The notes under the pieces were generated by a model. It searched no databases and was not told the DNA's origin. It was given only the letters and a program-made list of their open reading frames with translations. 64,000 bases of DNA from Saprospiraceae bacterium (GTDB lineage: Bacteria > Bacteroidota > Bacteroidia > Chitinophagales > Saprospiraceae), in assembly GCA_016722285.1 (NCBI GenBank), contig JADKGI010000018.1:1-64000 (forward strand). Direction: 5' to 3'. This document shows, piece by piece, positions 12,545 to 21,489 of the stretch; position 1 is the first letter of the stretch, and every line of letters begins with the position of its first letter. The position numbers were made by a program, and so were the translations under genes.

Positions 12545-14310
12545 TTATCGGCAACCAACTCGGGTGCATGATGTGGTTTCTTACGGGCATCTATTATTAA
12601 ACTGCCACGGCACCACCAATGTTTATATGAAACAAATGCATCAATCCCATAAATATCATGAGATGGATTTGATCTGGTAAAGGTCACCCACACAAAATTA
12701 TTGATACCCGCAGCAGTAAACTCGCTATCATCACACAGGACTATAAGCGGAAATCCCTTGAGATCAGCAGATGACAATGAGCGGACAAATGCTATAATCT
12801 CAGTTTCGGCTTTTTCATAAGTAGTAAATGAAGCAATGGAAAGACCCAATATCCCTGGCAATATAACGCTGGATTTAACTATCATTGGGTGGCTGATATC
12901 TTTTGGGATTTCATCTTTCAACTCCCTAACCTTGGCTCCTCGACAAGCCATAACAACCTTTGAGCCACCATTCCATCCATCACCGGAGTAGTCCAAAGTA
13001 TCTATGGTAGTTTTAGTTTGGAAATGTAGATCACGGGTCCAATCCACCCTTTCAAGGAAATGCTTGAAAAAATGTGCCAAATTATGCGTGTCCAATTTTG
13101 GGTCATCACCGTACGCTGCTATCATCACATACTTGGCCAGAGATGTCTGCCCGGAGCCCAGAATTCGATTTGCTATCGTAAGTATTTCTTCAGGTTTAGG
13201 ATCTCTGAAAGGCATATATCTCTCTTGTCCGATAGCCAAAAGGAGCGGATGTACACCGGCTGCGTCAACAGCATGCAATTCAGTAAGGCCTGGAAATTCC
13301 TGCGATGTCAAATCTTCAACCATCTTGTGTATAAGGTATCCAAAACTACTGTCCTCCTGAGGAGGTCTTCCTACCACCGTAAAATGCCAGATCGGATTTT
13401 TGCGATGATACACTCTGTCAATCTGCATGACGGGAAAATCATGCATCAAACTATAATATCCTAAATGATCTCCGAAAGGGCCCTCAGGTAGTTTTTTATT
13501 TTTCAAAATGGTGCCCGTGATAACAAAATCTGCATCCGATGAGATAAAATGATCCTGATCATCAAATGTATATCTGAATCTTTTTCCAGACAGCATTCCT
13601 GCAAATGTCAGCTCACTTATACCTTCGGGCATAGGCATAATGGCAGAAAATGCATGTGATGGAAGTCCTCCAACAAAAACTGAAACTTTAAATGGTGCAT
13701 CACTTCGGTTGTACATCTCGTGATGTACACCTACACCCCTGTGCAATTGATAATGCAATCCAACTTGTTTATTCAGCTCATATTGATTTCCGGAAAGTTG
13801 GATACGATACATACCCAAATTGGATTCCATCGGATTTTTTGATCCGGGCGGCAATGAGAGTACTTGTGGTAATGTAATAAAAGCGCCTCCATCCATCGGC
13901 CATGATTTTATCATGGGCAGTTGGTCAATCGTAGTCTGACCGTACATTACCGGACTGGACAGCCAACTTTTCATGGGTAAAGCCGTAAGTGCCGTCAAAG
14001 GTGTAGTCAGATATTTAAGGGGATTTCTAAGAAGTCTTGATGGATCTGCTTTGATTTCTATTACCTTTTTTACTTTCTGAATCGTCTTTCGAAACAGAAA
14101 CTCAGTCCTGTCAAATGTTCCGTAAAGATTGGATAAGCCCGGAAAAGGACTTCCTTTTATATTCTCAAAGAAAATTGCCGGACCTTGCTTATCATAAATC
14201 TGCCGATGAATTTCAGCTATTTCAAGATCAGGATCAACCTTCTTTTTAATCCTGATTAACATTCCATTCTTTTGCAAATCAAGAACTACATCCTGTAAAC
14301 TATTATACAT
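12493..14310 (-). CDS. ubiD: UbiD family decarboxylase
   Basis: 605 residues, a full-length UbiD-family enzyme. The N-terminus reads 'LQDVVLDLQKNGMLIRIKKKVDPDLEIAEI' in sections typical of the family, and the E-x-x-x-E/R active-site region lies in the central third ('GPFGDHLGYYS', 'QEFPGLTELH'). UbiD enzymes reversibly decarboxylate aromatic or unsaturated acids using prenylated FMN made by UbiX, whose gene lies directly upstream (18 bases). In a menaquinone-using bacterium the likely role is quinone synthesis, but UbiD substrates vary and the sequence alone does not fix this. The 3' end overlaps the terminator hairpin of the convergent adhesin gene. Confidence 0.87.
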   Translation of the reverse strand: MYNSLQDVVLDLQKNGMLIRIKKKVDPDLEIAEIHRQIYDKQGPAIFFENIKGSPFPGLSNLYGTFDRTEFLFRKTIQKVKKVIEIKADPSRLLRNPLKYLTTPLTALTALPMKSWLSSPVMYGQTTIDQLPMIKSWPMDGGAFITLPQVLSLPPGSKNPMESNLGMYRIQLSGNQYELNKQVGLHYQLHRGVGVHHEMYNRSDAPFKVSVFVGGLPSHAFSAIMPMPEGISELTFAGMLSGKRFRYTFDDQDHFISSDADFVITGTILKNKKLPEGPFGDHLGYYSLMHDFPVMQIDRVYHRKNPIWHFTVVGRPPQEDSSFGYLIHKMVEDLTSQEFPGLTELHAVDAAGVHPLLLAIGQERYMPFRDPKPEEILTIANRILGSGQTSLAKYVMIAAYGDDPKLDTHNLAHFFKHFLERVDWTRDLHFQTKTTIDTLDYSGDGWNGGSKVVMACRGAKVRELKDEIPKDISHPMIVKSSVILPGILGLSIASFTTYEKAETEIIAFVRSLSSADLKGFPLIVLCDDSEFTAAGINNFVWVTFTRSNPSHDIYGIDAFVSYKHWWCRGSLIIDARKKPHHAPELVADKNISESVSSWLPLDHFH

Positions 14311-14328
14311 AAATTGATTCTTGAAGTA

Positions 14329-14895
14329 CTAAAAATTAATTTCACCCCATCGCTTGGTTGTAACCTCTAGTCCAGCCAGATCCAGGATGCGGTCCACAAC
14401 GGTGTCTATAATTTCAGTGATACTTTTTGGTTTATAATAAAATGAAGGTGTCGCGGGGCAAATGATAGCACCGGCTTCTGTCAAAATGGTCATATTCTTC
14501 AAATGAATCAGATTATAGGGAGTTTCTCTTGGAACTACAATCAATTTGCGCCTTTCTTTCAGTATGACATCTGCTGCCCTGGTAAGTAAGTCTTCAGAAT
14601 TGCCCTGAGCTATTCTACTCAATAATCCCATAGAACATGGACAAATGATCATAGTATCATATTTTGCAGAACCAGAAGCAAAAGGTGCACTAAAATCATT
14701 TTTTGAATAAAACAGAAATGGCCAGTCTTCTTTTTTAAATGGCCCTATTTCCAGCTCCCAATTGACCAAAGCATTTTCTGACATAACCATACCAAGTTCA
14801 ATTTCTTCAGTTGAATCCTTGATTTTAGTCATAAGTCGATATGCATAACAAGACCCGCTTGAGCCTCCAATACCTAAAACTACCTTACGTTTCAA
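14329..14895 (-). CDS. ubiX: UbiX family flavin prenyltransferase
   Basis: 188 residues, usual length for UbiX. The N-terminal flavin-binding loop is 'GIGGSSGSCYAYRL'. Later motifs are 'CPCSMGLLSRIAQGNSEDLLTRAADVILKERR' in sections, 'VPRETPYNLIH' and 'PSFYYKPKSI', all conserved in the family. UbiX attaches a dimethylallyl group to FMN to make the cofactor for UbiD; ubiD follows 18 bases downstream, so the two are almost certainly co-transcribed. folC ends 78 bases upstream on the same strand and may belong to the same transcript. The initial glycine loop (GGSSGS) differs slightly from the commoner GxSGASG form. Confidence 0.88.
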   Translation of the reverse strand: MKRKVVLGIGGSSGSCYAYRLMTKIKDSTEEIELGMVMSENALVNWELEIGPFKKEDWPFLFYSKNDFSAPFASGSAKYDTMIICPCSMGLLSRIAQGNSEDLLTRAADVILKERRKLIVVPRETPYNLIHLKNMTILTEAGAIICPATPSFYYKPKSITEIIDTVVDRILDLAGLEVTTKRWGEINF

Positions 14896-14973
14896 TTGTT
14901 CCTGATTTGCAATATGAACAGTGAACAGGAGTAATTGTTTATTCTAAAGAATTTGCTAATAATACTAAAACAC

Positions 14974-16277
14974 TTACAATATTTCACCGACCACAAAAAT
15001 ACTTCCACCAACAAAAATCAGATCATTCTTTTTAGCTTTTAGTCTGGCAGCAGCATAAGCTTTCCGAACTGAAGAATACGCTTTGCCTTTCAAACCTTTT
15101 TCCATTGCCATATCTTCCAACAGTTTTGCATCCAAGCCTCTTGGAATATTGGCTCTTGCAAAATAATACATGGCATCAGAAGGCAATAATTCTAGAATCT
15201 CAGAAATATCCTTATCATTTACAAAACCGATAATAATATGCAATCTGTCGTAAGGTATATTTTTTAGAGCATTAATTATAATAGAAATACCAGCGATATT
15301 GTGCGCACTATCAGCAATAATCAACGGTTTAATCCCTAATTGCTGCCACCGGCCTAGATAACCGGTTTTAGATTTGAGCTGAGGGAAAAATGACTTTACT
15401 TTTTCAAAATCAATATTGACAACACTACTAAGCGCAATCAGCGAATGTATCCCGGTTATTATATTTTTCTCCTGAAATGGTCCGGTCATATCTATTCCAA
15501 GATTCCTTATCATTAATTTACCATGATAAAATACATCATAACCATCAAAGCCCTGACCTTCTGAAGTCTTCTTCAATCTTACTACTTTGTCTGAAAAAGT
15601 TAGAGTGGCATTCATTTCTCTGGCTTTATTAATAAAGACATTTTTTACTTCAGGCTGAGATTCTCCTATTATGACAGGAATCTGGTGTTTGATTATCCCT
15701 GCTTTTTCATTAGCAATTTCCGGCAGTGTATTTCCCAACATTGCCTGATGATCAAAACTGATATTGGTAATGACAGAAATCAATGGCCTGATGATATTGG
15801 TTGAATCCAGTCTTCCACCGAGTCCCGTTTCTATCACTGCAAAATCCACTTTCATATCAGTAAAATACTTAAAAGCCAATGCCACAGATACCTCAAAAAA
15901 GAAGGTTGAATGTGTTCAATATCTGACAAATATGTATTTAAAAATTCAATAATGTAATCCTTCGAAATATAAATTCCGTTTATTTTTATTCTTTCTCTGA
16001 AATCCTTGTAATGGGGTGATGTGTACACGCCAACCTTGTATCCCTGTGCTTGCAATCCTCCCGCAATAATATGAGTAGTAGTCCCTTTTCCATTAGTGCC
16101 GGCAATATGAATGGTCTTTAATTCGTTTTGTGGGTTGTGGCAAACATTACACAGCCTGATAGTATTAGTTAGGTCTTTTTTATAGGCGACCATTCCCAGT
16201 CTGTGATACATGGGTAGTTTGGCATACATGTAGTCAAGTGCTTGCCGCCAGGTTTTAAGTTTGTTGTTTTGACTCAA
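14974..16277 (-). CDS. folC: Folylpolyglutamate synthase / dihydrofolate synthase (one frameshift)
   Basis: About 434 residues when one base is restored, the normal FolC length. FolC adds glutamate to dihydropteroate or folates in an ATP-dependent ligation in the cytosol. The N-terminal part carries the P-loop 'AGTNGKGTTT' and 'YTSPHYKDFRERIKING'; the C-terminal part carries 'ETGLGGRLDSTN', 'SFDHQAMLGNT' and 'DSAHNIAG', all family motifs. The frame breaks at the A run 15895-15900 (plus strand). Seven bases instead of six give the continuous 'PSFFEVSVALAFKYF'. Because folC is normally essential, sequencing error is more likely than a true mutation. The start at 16277 lies about 30 bases after 'the dispersed repeat' copy at 16317-16397 (upstream side). 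Confidence 0.85.
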
Positions 16278-16316
16278 GAATGATAAGTAATTTTAAAAAA
16301 AGTCGCCTGGTCCTAA

Positions 16317-16397
16317 GATCATGTTTAATATTATATTGCCTTAAAATCAATGTTAAATAAACCTGATTTACAACAAATATAAATTTTAAACATACTC
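16317..16397. repeat. Dispersed palindromic repeat, shortened copy A
   Basis: The right end TTTAAACATACTC (16385-16397) and a degraded left end (ATGTTTAA at 16321) flank the segment ATTGCCTTAAAATCAATGT, which matches the full copy at 27353-27507 (ATTGCCTTAGAATCAATGT). The copy looks like the full one with the centre deleted between two CCTGA repeats. It sits between ald and folC. Confidence 0.6.
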
Positions 16398-16446
16398 CAA
16401 TTCGGACAAGACGACTATGTGTTTGACATTAATATAAAATATGTAA

Positions 16447-17559
16447 TTATAAGACTTGCGCCACTTCAATATATTCAAGTCCGAAAGTATCTGCTACTCC
16501 CTTATAGACCACTTTACCGTTCACTATATTAAGTCCCAGCTTGAGTTCGCTATTGTCTTTGCATGCTTGTTTCCATCCTTTTCGCGCTAATTGAAGTGCA
16601 TAAGGCAAAGTAGCATTGGTGAGTGCCAATGTAGAAGTATAGGGAACTGCACCCGGCATATTAGCAACGCAATAATGTACTACATCATCGATAATAAATA
16701 TCGGATCATCATGTGTGGTAGGATGACAGGTCTCAATGCATCCACCCTGATCAACAGCAACATCCACGATAACGGTACCTGGCCGCATATCTTTGAGCAT
16801 ATCTCTGGTGATAAGGTTCGGGGCTTTTGCCCCAGGTATAAGCACAGCTCCCACTATCAAATCATGATCTCTTATCAGCTTCCTTATAGTAAATTCATTT
16901 GAATACATTGTCACCACATTTGCCGGCATCACATCAGACAAGTATCGAAGTCTCTTCAGGCTTACATCAAGAATAGTAACTAAAGCTCCTAAGCCAGCAG
17001 CCATTTTTGCTGCCTGAGTACCAACGACTCCTCCACCCAGTATTAAAACTTTGGCAGGCGAAACACCCGGCACACCGCCCAATAATACGCCTCTGCCCTT
17101 CTGTGGTTTTTCAAGATATTTAGCACCTTGTTGTATAGCCATCCTGCCTGCTACCTCCGACATGGGTATTAGCAATGGTAGGGATCTGTCATTAGCCTCG
17201 ACGGTTTCGTATGCAAGACAAACCGCATTGCTGGCGATCATCGCACGGGTAAGAGGCTCATAAGAAGCAAAGTGAAAATAAGTAAAAAGCAATTGGTTGG
17301 CCTTTATAAGAGGATATTCTCTCTCTATAGGCTCCTTTACTTTGATGATCATTTCGGCAATAGCATAGACATTCTCGATGGACAGAAGCATGTCTGCCCC
17401 AGCATGAATGTACTCTTCATCAGAAAACCCTGATCCCTCTCCGGCTGTCTGCTGTACATACACTTTGTGCCCTCTTTTTACAAACTCCAGTACTCCTGCC
17501 GGTGTGAGGGCGACCCGGTTTTCACTCGGTTTTATTTCTTTTGGAACTCCAATAATCAT
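16447..17559 (-). CDS. ald: Alanine dehydrogenase
   Basis: 370 residues, standard for Ald. The N-terminus 'MIIGVPKEIKPSENRVALTPAGV' (in two parts) is the alanine dehydrogenase/PNT signature 1, and 'VLILGGGVVGTQAAKMAAGLGA' contains the Rossmann GxGxxG-type NAD-binding loop near residues 172-185. 'VDQGGCIETCHPTTHDDP' follows, as in characterised Ald proteins. The enzyme interconverts alanine and pyruvate with NAD+ and ammonia. It is transcribed alone, with a possible -7 box at 17599-17606 and a dispersed repeat downstream. No sequence anomaly seen. Confidence 0.93.
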   Translation of the reverse strand: MIIGVPKEIKPSENRVALTPAGVLEFVKRGHKVYVQQTAGEGSGFSDEEYIHAGADMLLSIENVYAIAEMIIKVKEPIEREYPLIKANQLLFTYFHFASYEPLTRAMIASNAVCLAYETVEANDRSLPLLIPMSEVAGRMAIQQGAKYLEKPQKGRGVLLGGVPGVSPAKVLILGGGVVGTQAAKMAAGLGALVTILDVSLKRLRYLSDVMPANVVTMYSNEFTIRKLIRDHDLIVGAVLIPGAKAPNLITRDMLKDMRPGTVIVDVAVDQGGCIETCHPTTHDDPIFIIDDVVHYCVANMPGAVPYTSTLALTNATLPYALQLARKGWKQACKDNSELKLGLNIVNGKVVYKGVADTFGLEYIEVAQVL

Positions 17560-17598
17560 GGTTAGGAAAATTTAAATGTTACTAATATAATGATGTCA

Positions 17599-17606
17599 CA
17601 AAAGTA
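17599..17606 (-). promoter_or_regulatory. Candidate -7 box for ald
   Basis: On the minus strand this reads TACTTTTG, an exact TAnnTTTG match, about 40 bases upstream of the ald ATG. A second plus-strand match (TATCTTTG, 17631-17638) could serve the divergent gene at 17828. Confidence 0.4.
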
Positions 17607-17630
17607 CTAAGTAAAAAGGAATAAAATAGT

Positions 17631-17638
17631 TATCTTTG
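17631..17638 (+). promoter_or_regulatory. Candidate -7 box for the 17828 gene
   Basis: TATCTTTG matches TAnnTTTG exactly. It would leave a leader of about 185 bases, longer than typical, so assignment is weak. Confidence 0.25.
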
Positions 17639-17827
17639 ATGAAAAGTCCATTTTAAAGAGTATATTTCCAAACAGGAGCTGACGTGTTCATATGTGAAGC
17701 ATCTTTACAAAAAATGTAAAATAACCTGTTGAAAAACAGTACAAATATTTTCTAATATTCTTTTGTTAAATAGTAAACTTTTGGCCATATATTTTGTAAT
17801 TTACTTATAGATATTACTTCTATCAAT

Positions 17828-19756
17828 TTGAGAAGTCTATTAACCATATTTACATTTTTTTGCACATCTATCCTGATGGCGCAAAAGCCTTTTGTCTGCC
17901 AAGGTCAATATTTCCTAAGTCTCACAAAAAATGGAAGTAACAGTTCCGGGCTATATGAAGTAAAAATCTCACAAAACGGTCAAAACATTAATCTGGTACC
18001 CATTCAAAACTCTATAGGTCTGGTTTTAAATGGCATGGGCTACAGGATTACAGATAATTTTATTTATGGTATGGATCCGATTAGGGGGAGGCTGCGTCGT
18101 ATAGGCAGTGACGGGATTGCCTTTGATCTTGGAGTTCCTAAAGATCTCCCACAGGGAGCACTGTATTATGCAGGCGATGTTACTCCCGACGGAAGATACC
18201 TGCTATTGGTAAGTACCGGAACCAATACACCTCAGATAGTAAAAGTTGATCTGGATGACCCCAATTTTCAATGTACCTCTATACCCTTACGGGATAGATT
18301 GGTCAGTATTGTCGATGTAGCTTTTGACCCTTTTACCGGTGTGCTATATGGGAATGATATCTATAACAAAAGACTGGTTATCGTAGATCCGGTAACCGGA
18401 AATGTAAACATTGATTTTCCGATTCAACCACTTGTAGATCAATTAGGTGCGTTATTTTCAGATTCATTTGGCAATTTGTATGGCTATGGGTCAGTAGGTA
18501 TTGGATCTCAGGACAAATTTGTTTCCATTAATAAAAAAACAGGAGTTATTACGCCACTTGCAGAAGGGCCTCCTTCAGTAGGACAGGATGGATGTTCTTG
18601 TCCCTACACCCTCGAGCTCCAAAAAACAGTAACTCCTCAAATAGCCTATCCATGTACTGAAGTAATCTATTCTTTTATCGTAAGCAATGGTTCTGGTATT
18701 GCCCGAGGTGGTATTGCTTTGTCTGATACGATGCCTAAAGGATTAAAAATCAAGTCAGTCATAAAAAATCCCTTTGGAGGAAAATTGACATTATCTGATA
18801 ATTTCATCAAAATAGAAGATATGAATGTCACTGTTGGTATTGATACCATAAAAGTACTGGTTGAAGTGGCGCCGGATGCATTGGGATTATATCGGAATCA
18901 GGCATTACTTACTGGTCTGCCATTGTCTTTGGGAAGTTATACTTACTCCGATAATCCTGCTACCCTTATAGAAAAAGACAGCACTGATTTGTTGATCAAA
19001 CCACTCGATTTGACCTTTATCAAAGAAGAGTATCAAACGTGTCCCGGAGGAGGTGTTTTGTTAGATGCCACTTTACATGGCTTGAAGTATCTCTGGTCAG
19101 ATGGGGATACATCATCAAAAAAATGGTTGACTTCACCTGGTACTTATCATCTAAAAGTCAGCTCTTTATGCGAAAAAAAAGAATTTACTATCCAACTTTA
19201 TGATGATCAGATAGCATTAAACATAACTAAAGATGTGGTAACTATTGAATTGGGAGATGAAATTGATCTCAATGCTACATACTTAAATAGCAGTGAAAAA
19301 ACAAGTTTCCTGTGGTCTTCAGAAAAAAATCCGGAACCTAAATGCCCGAATTGTGTGAACACTTCTGTCATTCCACATAATGATGGATACTATATATTAA
19401 CTATGGATGCGGGCAAAGATTGCATTCTTAAAGATAGCCTTCTCGTCAGGGTATTAAAAGACAGATCTTATTTTGCAGCTAATATTATTTCCGTAAATGG
19501 GGATGGGAACAATGATCGGTTTTTCTTAAATGGAAAAAATAAAGCTGTCAGGGGATTGTATTTAAGGATTTACGACAGATGGGGAAATCTGGTTTTTAAT
19601 GGCGGAGAATTTTCTTTTAATGATGAAAGCTACGGTTGGGATGGATTAAAAAATGGTGTCCCTGTAAATAATGGAGTTTTCGTATGGCAAGCAGCATTGG
19701 AATATCTTGACGGATTTATTCAAATCATAACAGGAGACATTACTGTCATCAAATGA
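17828..19756 (+). CDS. Secreted protein with propeller-like, DUF11-like and T9SS type B sorting domains
   Basis: 642 residues starting at TTG 17828, which supplies the signal peptide ('LLTIFTFFCTSILMAQ'); the ATG at 17874 would delete it. Residues about 20-250 look like a beta-propeller with 'DPIRGRLRRIGSDG', 'DPFTGVLYG' and 'VDPVTGNV' repeats (DUF6923-like). Residues about 265-370 resemble a DUF11/CshA-type beta-sandwich ('LSDTMPKGLKI'). Two short Ig-like segments follow. The last ~90 residues ('ISVNGDGNNDRFFL', 'IYDRWGNLVF', 'GWDGLKNG') are a type B sorting domain, so the protein is exported by the T9SS to the surface or medium. Its function is unknown. No PorP/SprF gene is adjacent, so partner use must be in trans. 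Confidence 0.82.
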   Translation: MRSLLTIFTFFCTSILMAQKPFVCQGQYFLSLTKNGSNSSGLYEVKISQNGQNINLVPIQNSIGLVLNGMGYRITDNFIYGMDPIRGRLRRIGSDGIAFDLGVPKDLPQGALYYAGDVTPDGRYLLLVSTGTNTPQIVKVDLDDPNFQCTSIPLRDRLVSIVDVAFDPFTGVLYGNDIYNKRLVIVDPVTGNVNIDFPIQPLVDQLGALFSDSFGNLYGYGSVGIGSQDKFVSINKKTGVITPLAEGPPSVGQDGCSCPYTLELQKTVTPQIAYPCTEVIYSFIVSNGSGIARGGIALSDTMPKGLKIKSVIKNPFGGKLTLSDNFIKIEDMNVTVGIDTIKVLVEVAPDALGLYRNQALLTGLPLSLGSYTYSDNPATLIEKDSTDLLIKPLDLTFIKEEYQTCPGGGVLLDATLHGLKYLWSDGDTSSKKWLTSPGTYHLKVSSLCEKKEFTIQLYDDQIALNITKDVVTIELGDEIDLNATYLNSSEKTSFLWSSEKNPEPKCPNCVNTSVIPHNDGYYILTMDAGKDCILKDSLLVRVLKDRSYFAANIISVNGDGNNDRFFLNGKNKAVRGLYLRIYDRWGNLVFNGGEFSFNDESYGWDGLKNGVPVNNGVFVWQAALEYLDGFIQIITGDITVIK

Positions 19757-19762
19757 GAACGT

Positions 19763-19770
19763 TATATTTG
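19763..19770 (+). promoter_or_regulatory. Candidate -7 box for the DUF2891 lipoprotein
   Basis: TATATTTG matches TAnnTTTG exactly and ends 16 bases before the ATG at 19787, implying a leader of about 10 bases. Confidence 0.4.
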
Positions 19771-19786
19771 CAGAAAATAAATGCAA

Positions 19787-20889
19787 ATGACACCAAATAT
19801 CCACAAGACCATTTTCACATTGTTGTGTAGTTCTTTATTATTTTCTATTCCTGTATCGATCAAAATACAAAGCCAACTGAAGTAGCAAGAGTTCAACTCA
19901 CTAATGAAATGGCAGAAACTTTGTCAGCACTCCCTTTGAAGTGCCTTCAGAAAGAATTTCCTAACAAGCTGAATCAATCATTAGAAAGCAAAGAAGAAAT
20001 GGGATCTCCAAAGGATTTACACCTGGCGTTTTTTGGGTGTTATGACTGGCATTCGTCCGTACACGGGCATTGGATGTTGGTCAGCCTTCTTAAGAGATTT
20101 CCCAACCTTTCAAAAAAAGAAAGCATTTTAAGTATCCTGTCTGAAAATATTACTGCTCAAAATATCTCATCAGAAATAAAATATTTCAACCGCAAGAGTG
20201 AAAAATCTTTTGAACGGACCTATGGTTGGGCATGGTTGCTCAAATTGCAGGAAGAATTGGACACTTGGGATGATCCGAATGCGAAAATACTGGCATCCAA
20301 TCTCAAACCTCTGACAATCTTAATGGTATCAAGGTATATGGACTTCCTGCCTAGACTATCCTACCCCATCAGATCAGGCGAACATCCAAATACAGCATTC
20401 GGCCTTTCTCTCGCTTACGATTATGCCATTTCGTCAAAGAATGATAGCTTAAAATTAATGGTTGAATCCAGATCCAGAGACTATTTTGCTAACGACAAAA
20501 ATTGCCCTATGACTTGGGAGCCGGGAGGATTTGACTTCCTGTCACCCTGCCTGGAAGAAGCGGACCTCATGGCCCGAATACTAACAGCCAAGGATTTTAA
20601 GGTCTGGTTGGATCAATTTATACCAGATATCAAAAATCCGGATTTTAAACTTGTGCAAGCAAAAGTATCAGATCGTACGGACGGCAAATTGGTACATTTG
20701 GATGGTGTTAATTTTTGCCGTGCCTGGACACTATACCGAATCGCAAAAGTAATTCCTGAATACAGCCACCTTATTAAGATCGCCAATGATCATATACAGG
20801 CATCACTACCCAATATAACGGATGGTGGTTATGAAGGCGAGCATTGGCTGGCATCCTTTGCTATATATGCTTTGACCTCCAATGATTAA
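19787..20889 (+). CDS. DUF2891 family lipoprotein (one frameshift)
   Basis: About 367 residues after restoring one base. The ATG at 19787 begins a signal peptide ('HKTIFTLLCSSLLF'); adding a T to the TTTT run 19841-19844 continues as 'FYSCIDQNTKPTEVARVQ', giving a lipobox with Cys. The remainder is a DUF2891 protein: 'FFGCYDWHSSVHGHW', 'ERTYGWAWLLKL', 'YPIRSGEHPNTAFGL' and 'WEPGGFDFLSPCLEEADLM' are conserved blocks, rich in His, Trp and Asp. The fold is alpha/alpha-toroid-like by composition; enzymatic activity of the family is not established to my knowledge. Stop codon abuts the next gene's ATG, suggesting translational coupling. Confidence 0.8.
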
Positions 20890-21456
20890 ATGTATGTACA
20901 ATCTATGTTTTTAGACCTTTCAAACACCAACAACAAAATTATCCAAAGAAACAGGTTCATCTTGTTTCAGCTATTTGCTATACCAATCCTATTAATGGAA
21001 ATATCCAGGGCCATTGATTCGTTTCACCTCGTCAGAATGATCGTTGCTGGACTTTGGTTGCTATCAATTTGTCTATTTATATTGTATTTGTGGCGATATT
21101 TTAACCCTCTCAATTCGGGAAAAACACTTCATCCAGATGTAAGTCATATGAATAAGGCGCAGCGATCTGCCCTTTTTGGAAACTGTATTTGGGTCGTACT
21201 CCTTAGTCCACTTGCTCCGAATATTTTAAGGGTACTGAATGTACCTACTTTCTATTTCACCCTAATTGCAATGTTGCTTTTGGCTCTTTTATCTATCATA
21301 GTTTATACACCACCCGTGCATTATGCCGGGAGCATTCATAAATCTGAACAATCTTTAGAAAATAAGGACATATTATCAGCCAAAATTTTCATATGGGTAT
21401 TTGTGGTAGTTTTGACTATCATAGCCATATTATTAATAAACAACGCAATGGCTTAA
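20890..21456 (+). CDS. Unknown multi-pass membrane protein
   Basis: 188 residues with no family I recognise. Four to five hydrophobic helices are visible: about 23-42, 50-68, 98-118, 122-140 and 165-184. The loop 'HPDVSHMNKAQRSALFGN' is polar. The ATG begins immediately after the TAA of the DUF2891 lipoprotein, so the two are probably translated together and may act at the envelope together. Another in-frame ATG (20905) is possible. The Nramp-like transporter follows 33 bases later. Confidence 0.6.
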   Translation: MYVQSMFLDLSNTNNKIIQRNRFILFQLFAIPILLMEISRAIDSFHLVRMIVAGLWLLSICLFILYLWRYFNPLNSGKTLHPDVSHMNKAQRSALFGNCIWVVLLSPLAPNILRVLNVPTFYFTLIAMLLLALLSIIVYTPPVHYAGSIHKSEQSLENKDILSAKIFIWVFVVVLTIIAILLINNAMA

Positions 21457-21489
21457 TTATAATCATTTCAAATCAAAAAATAACCTATT

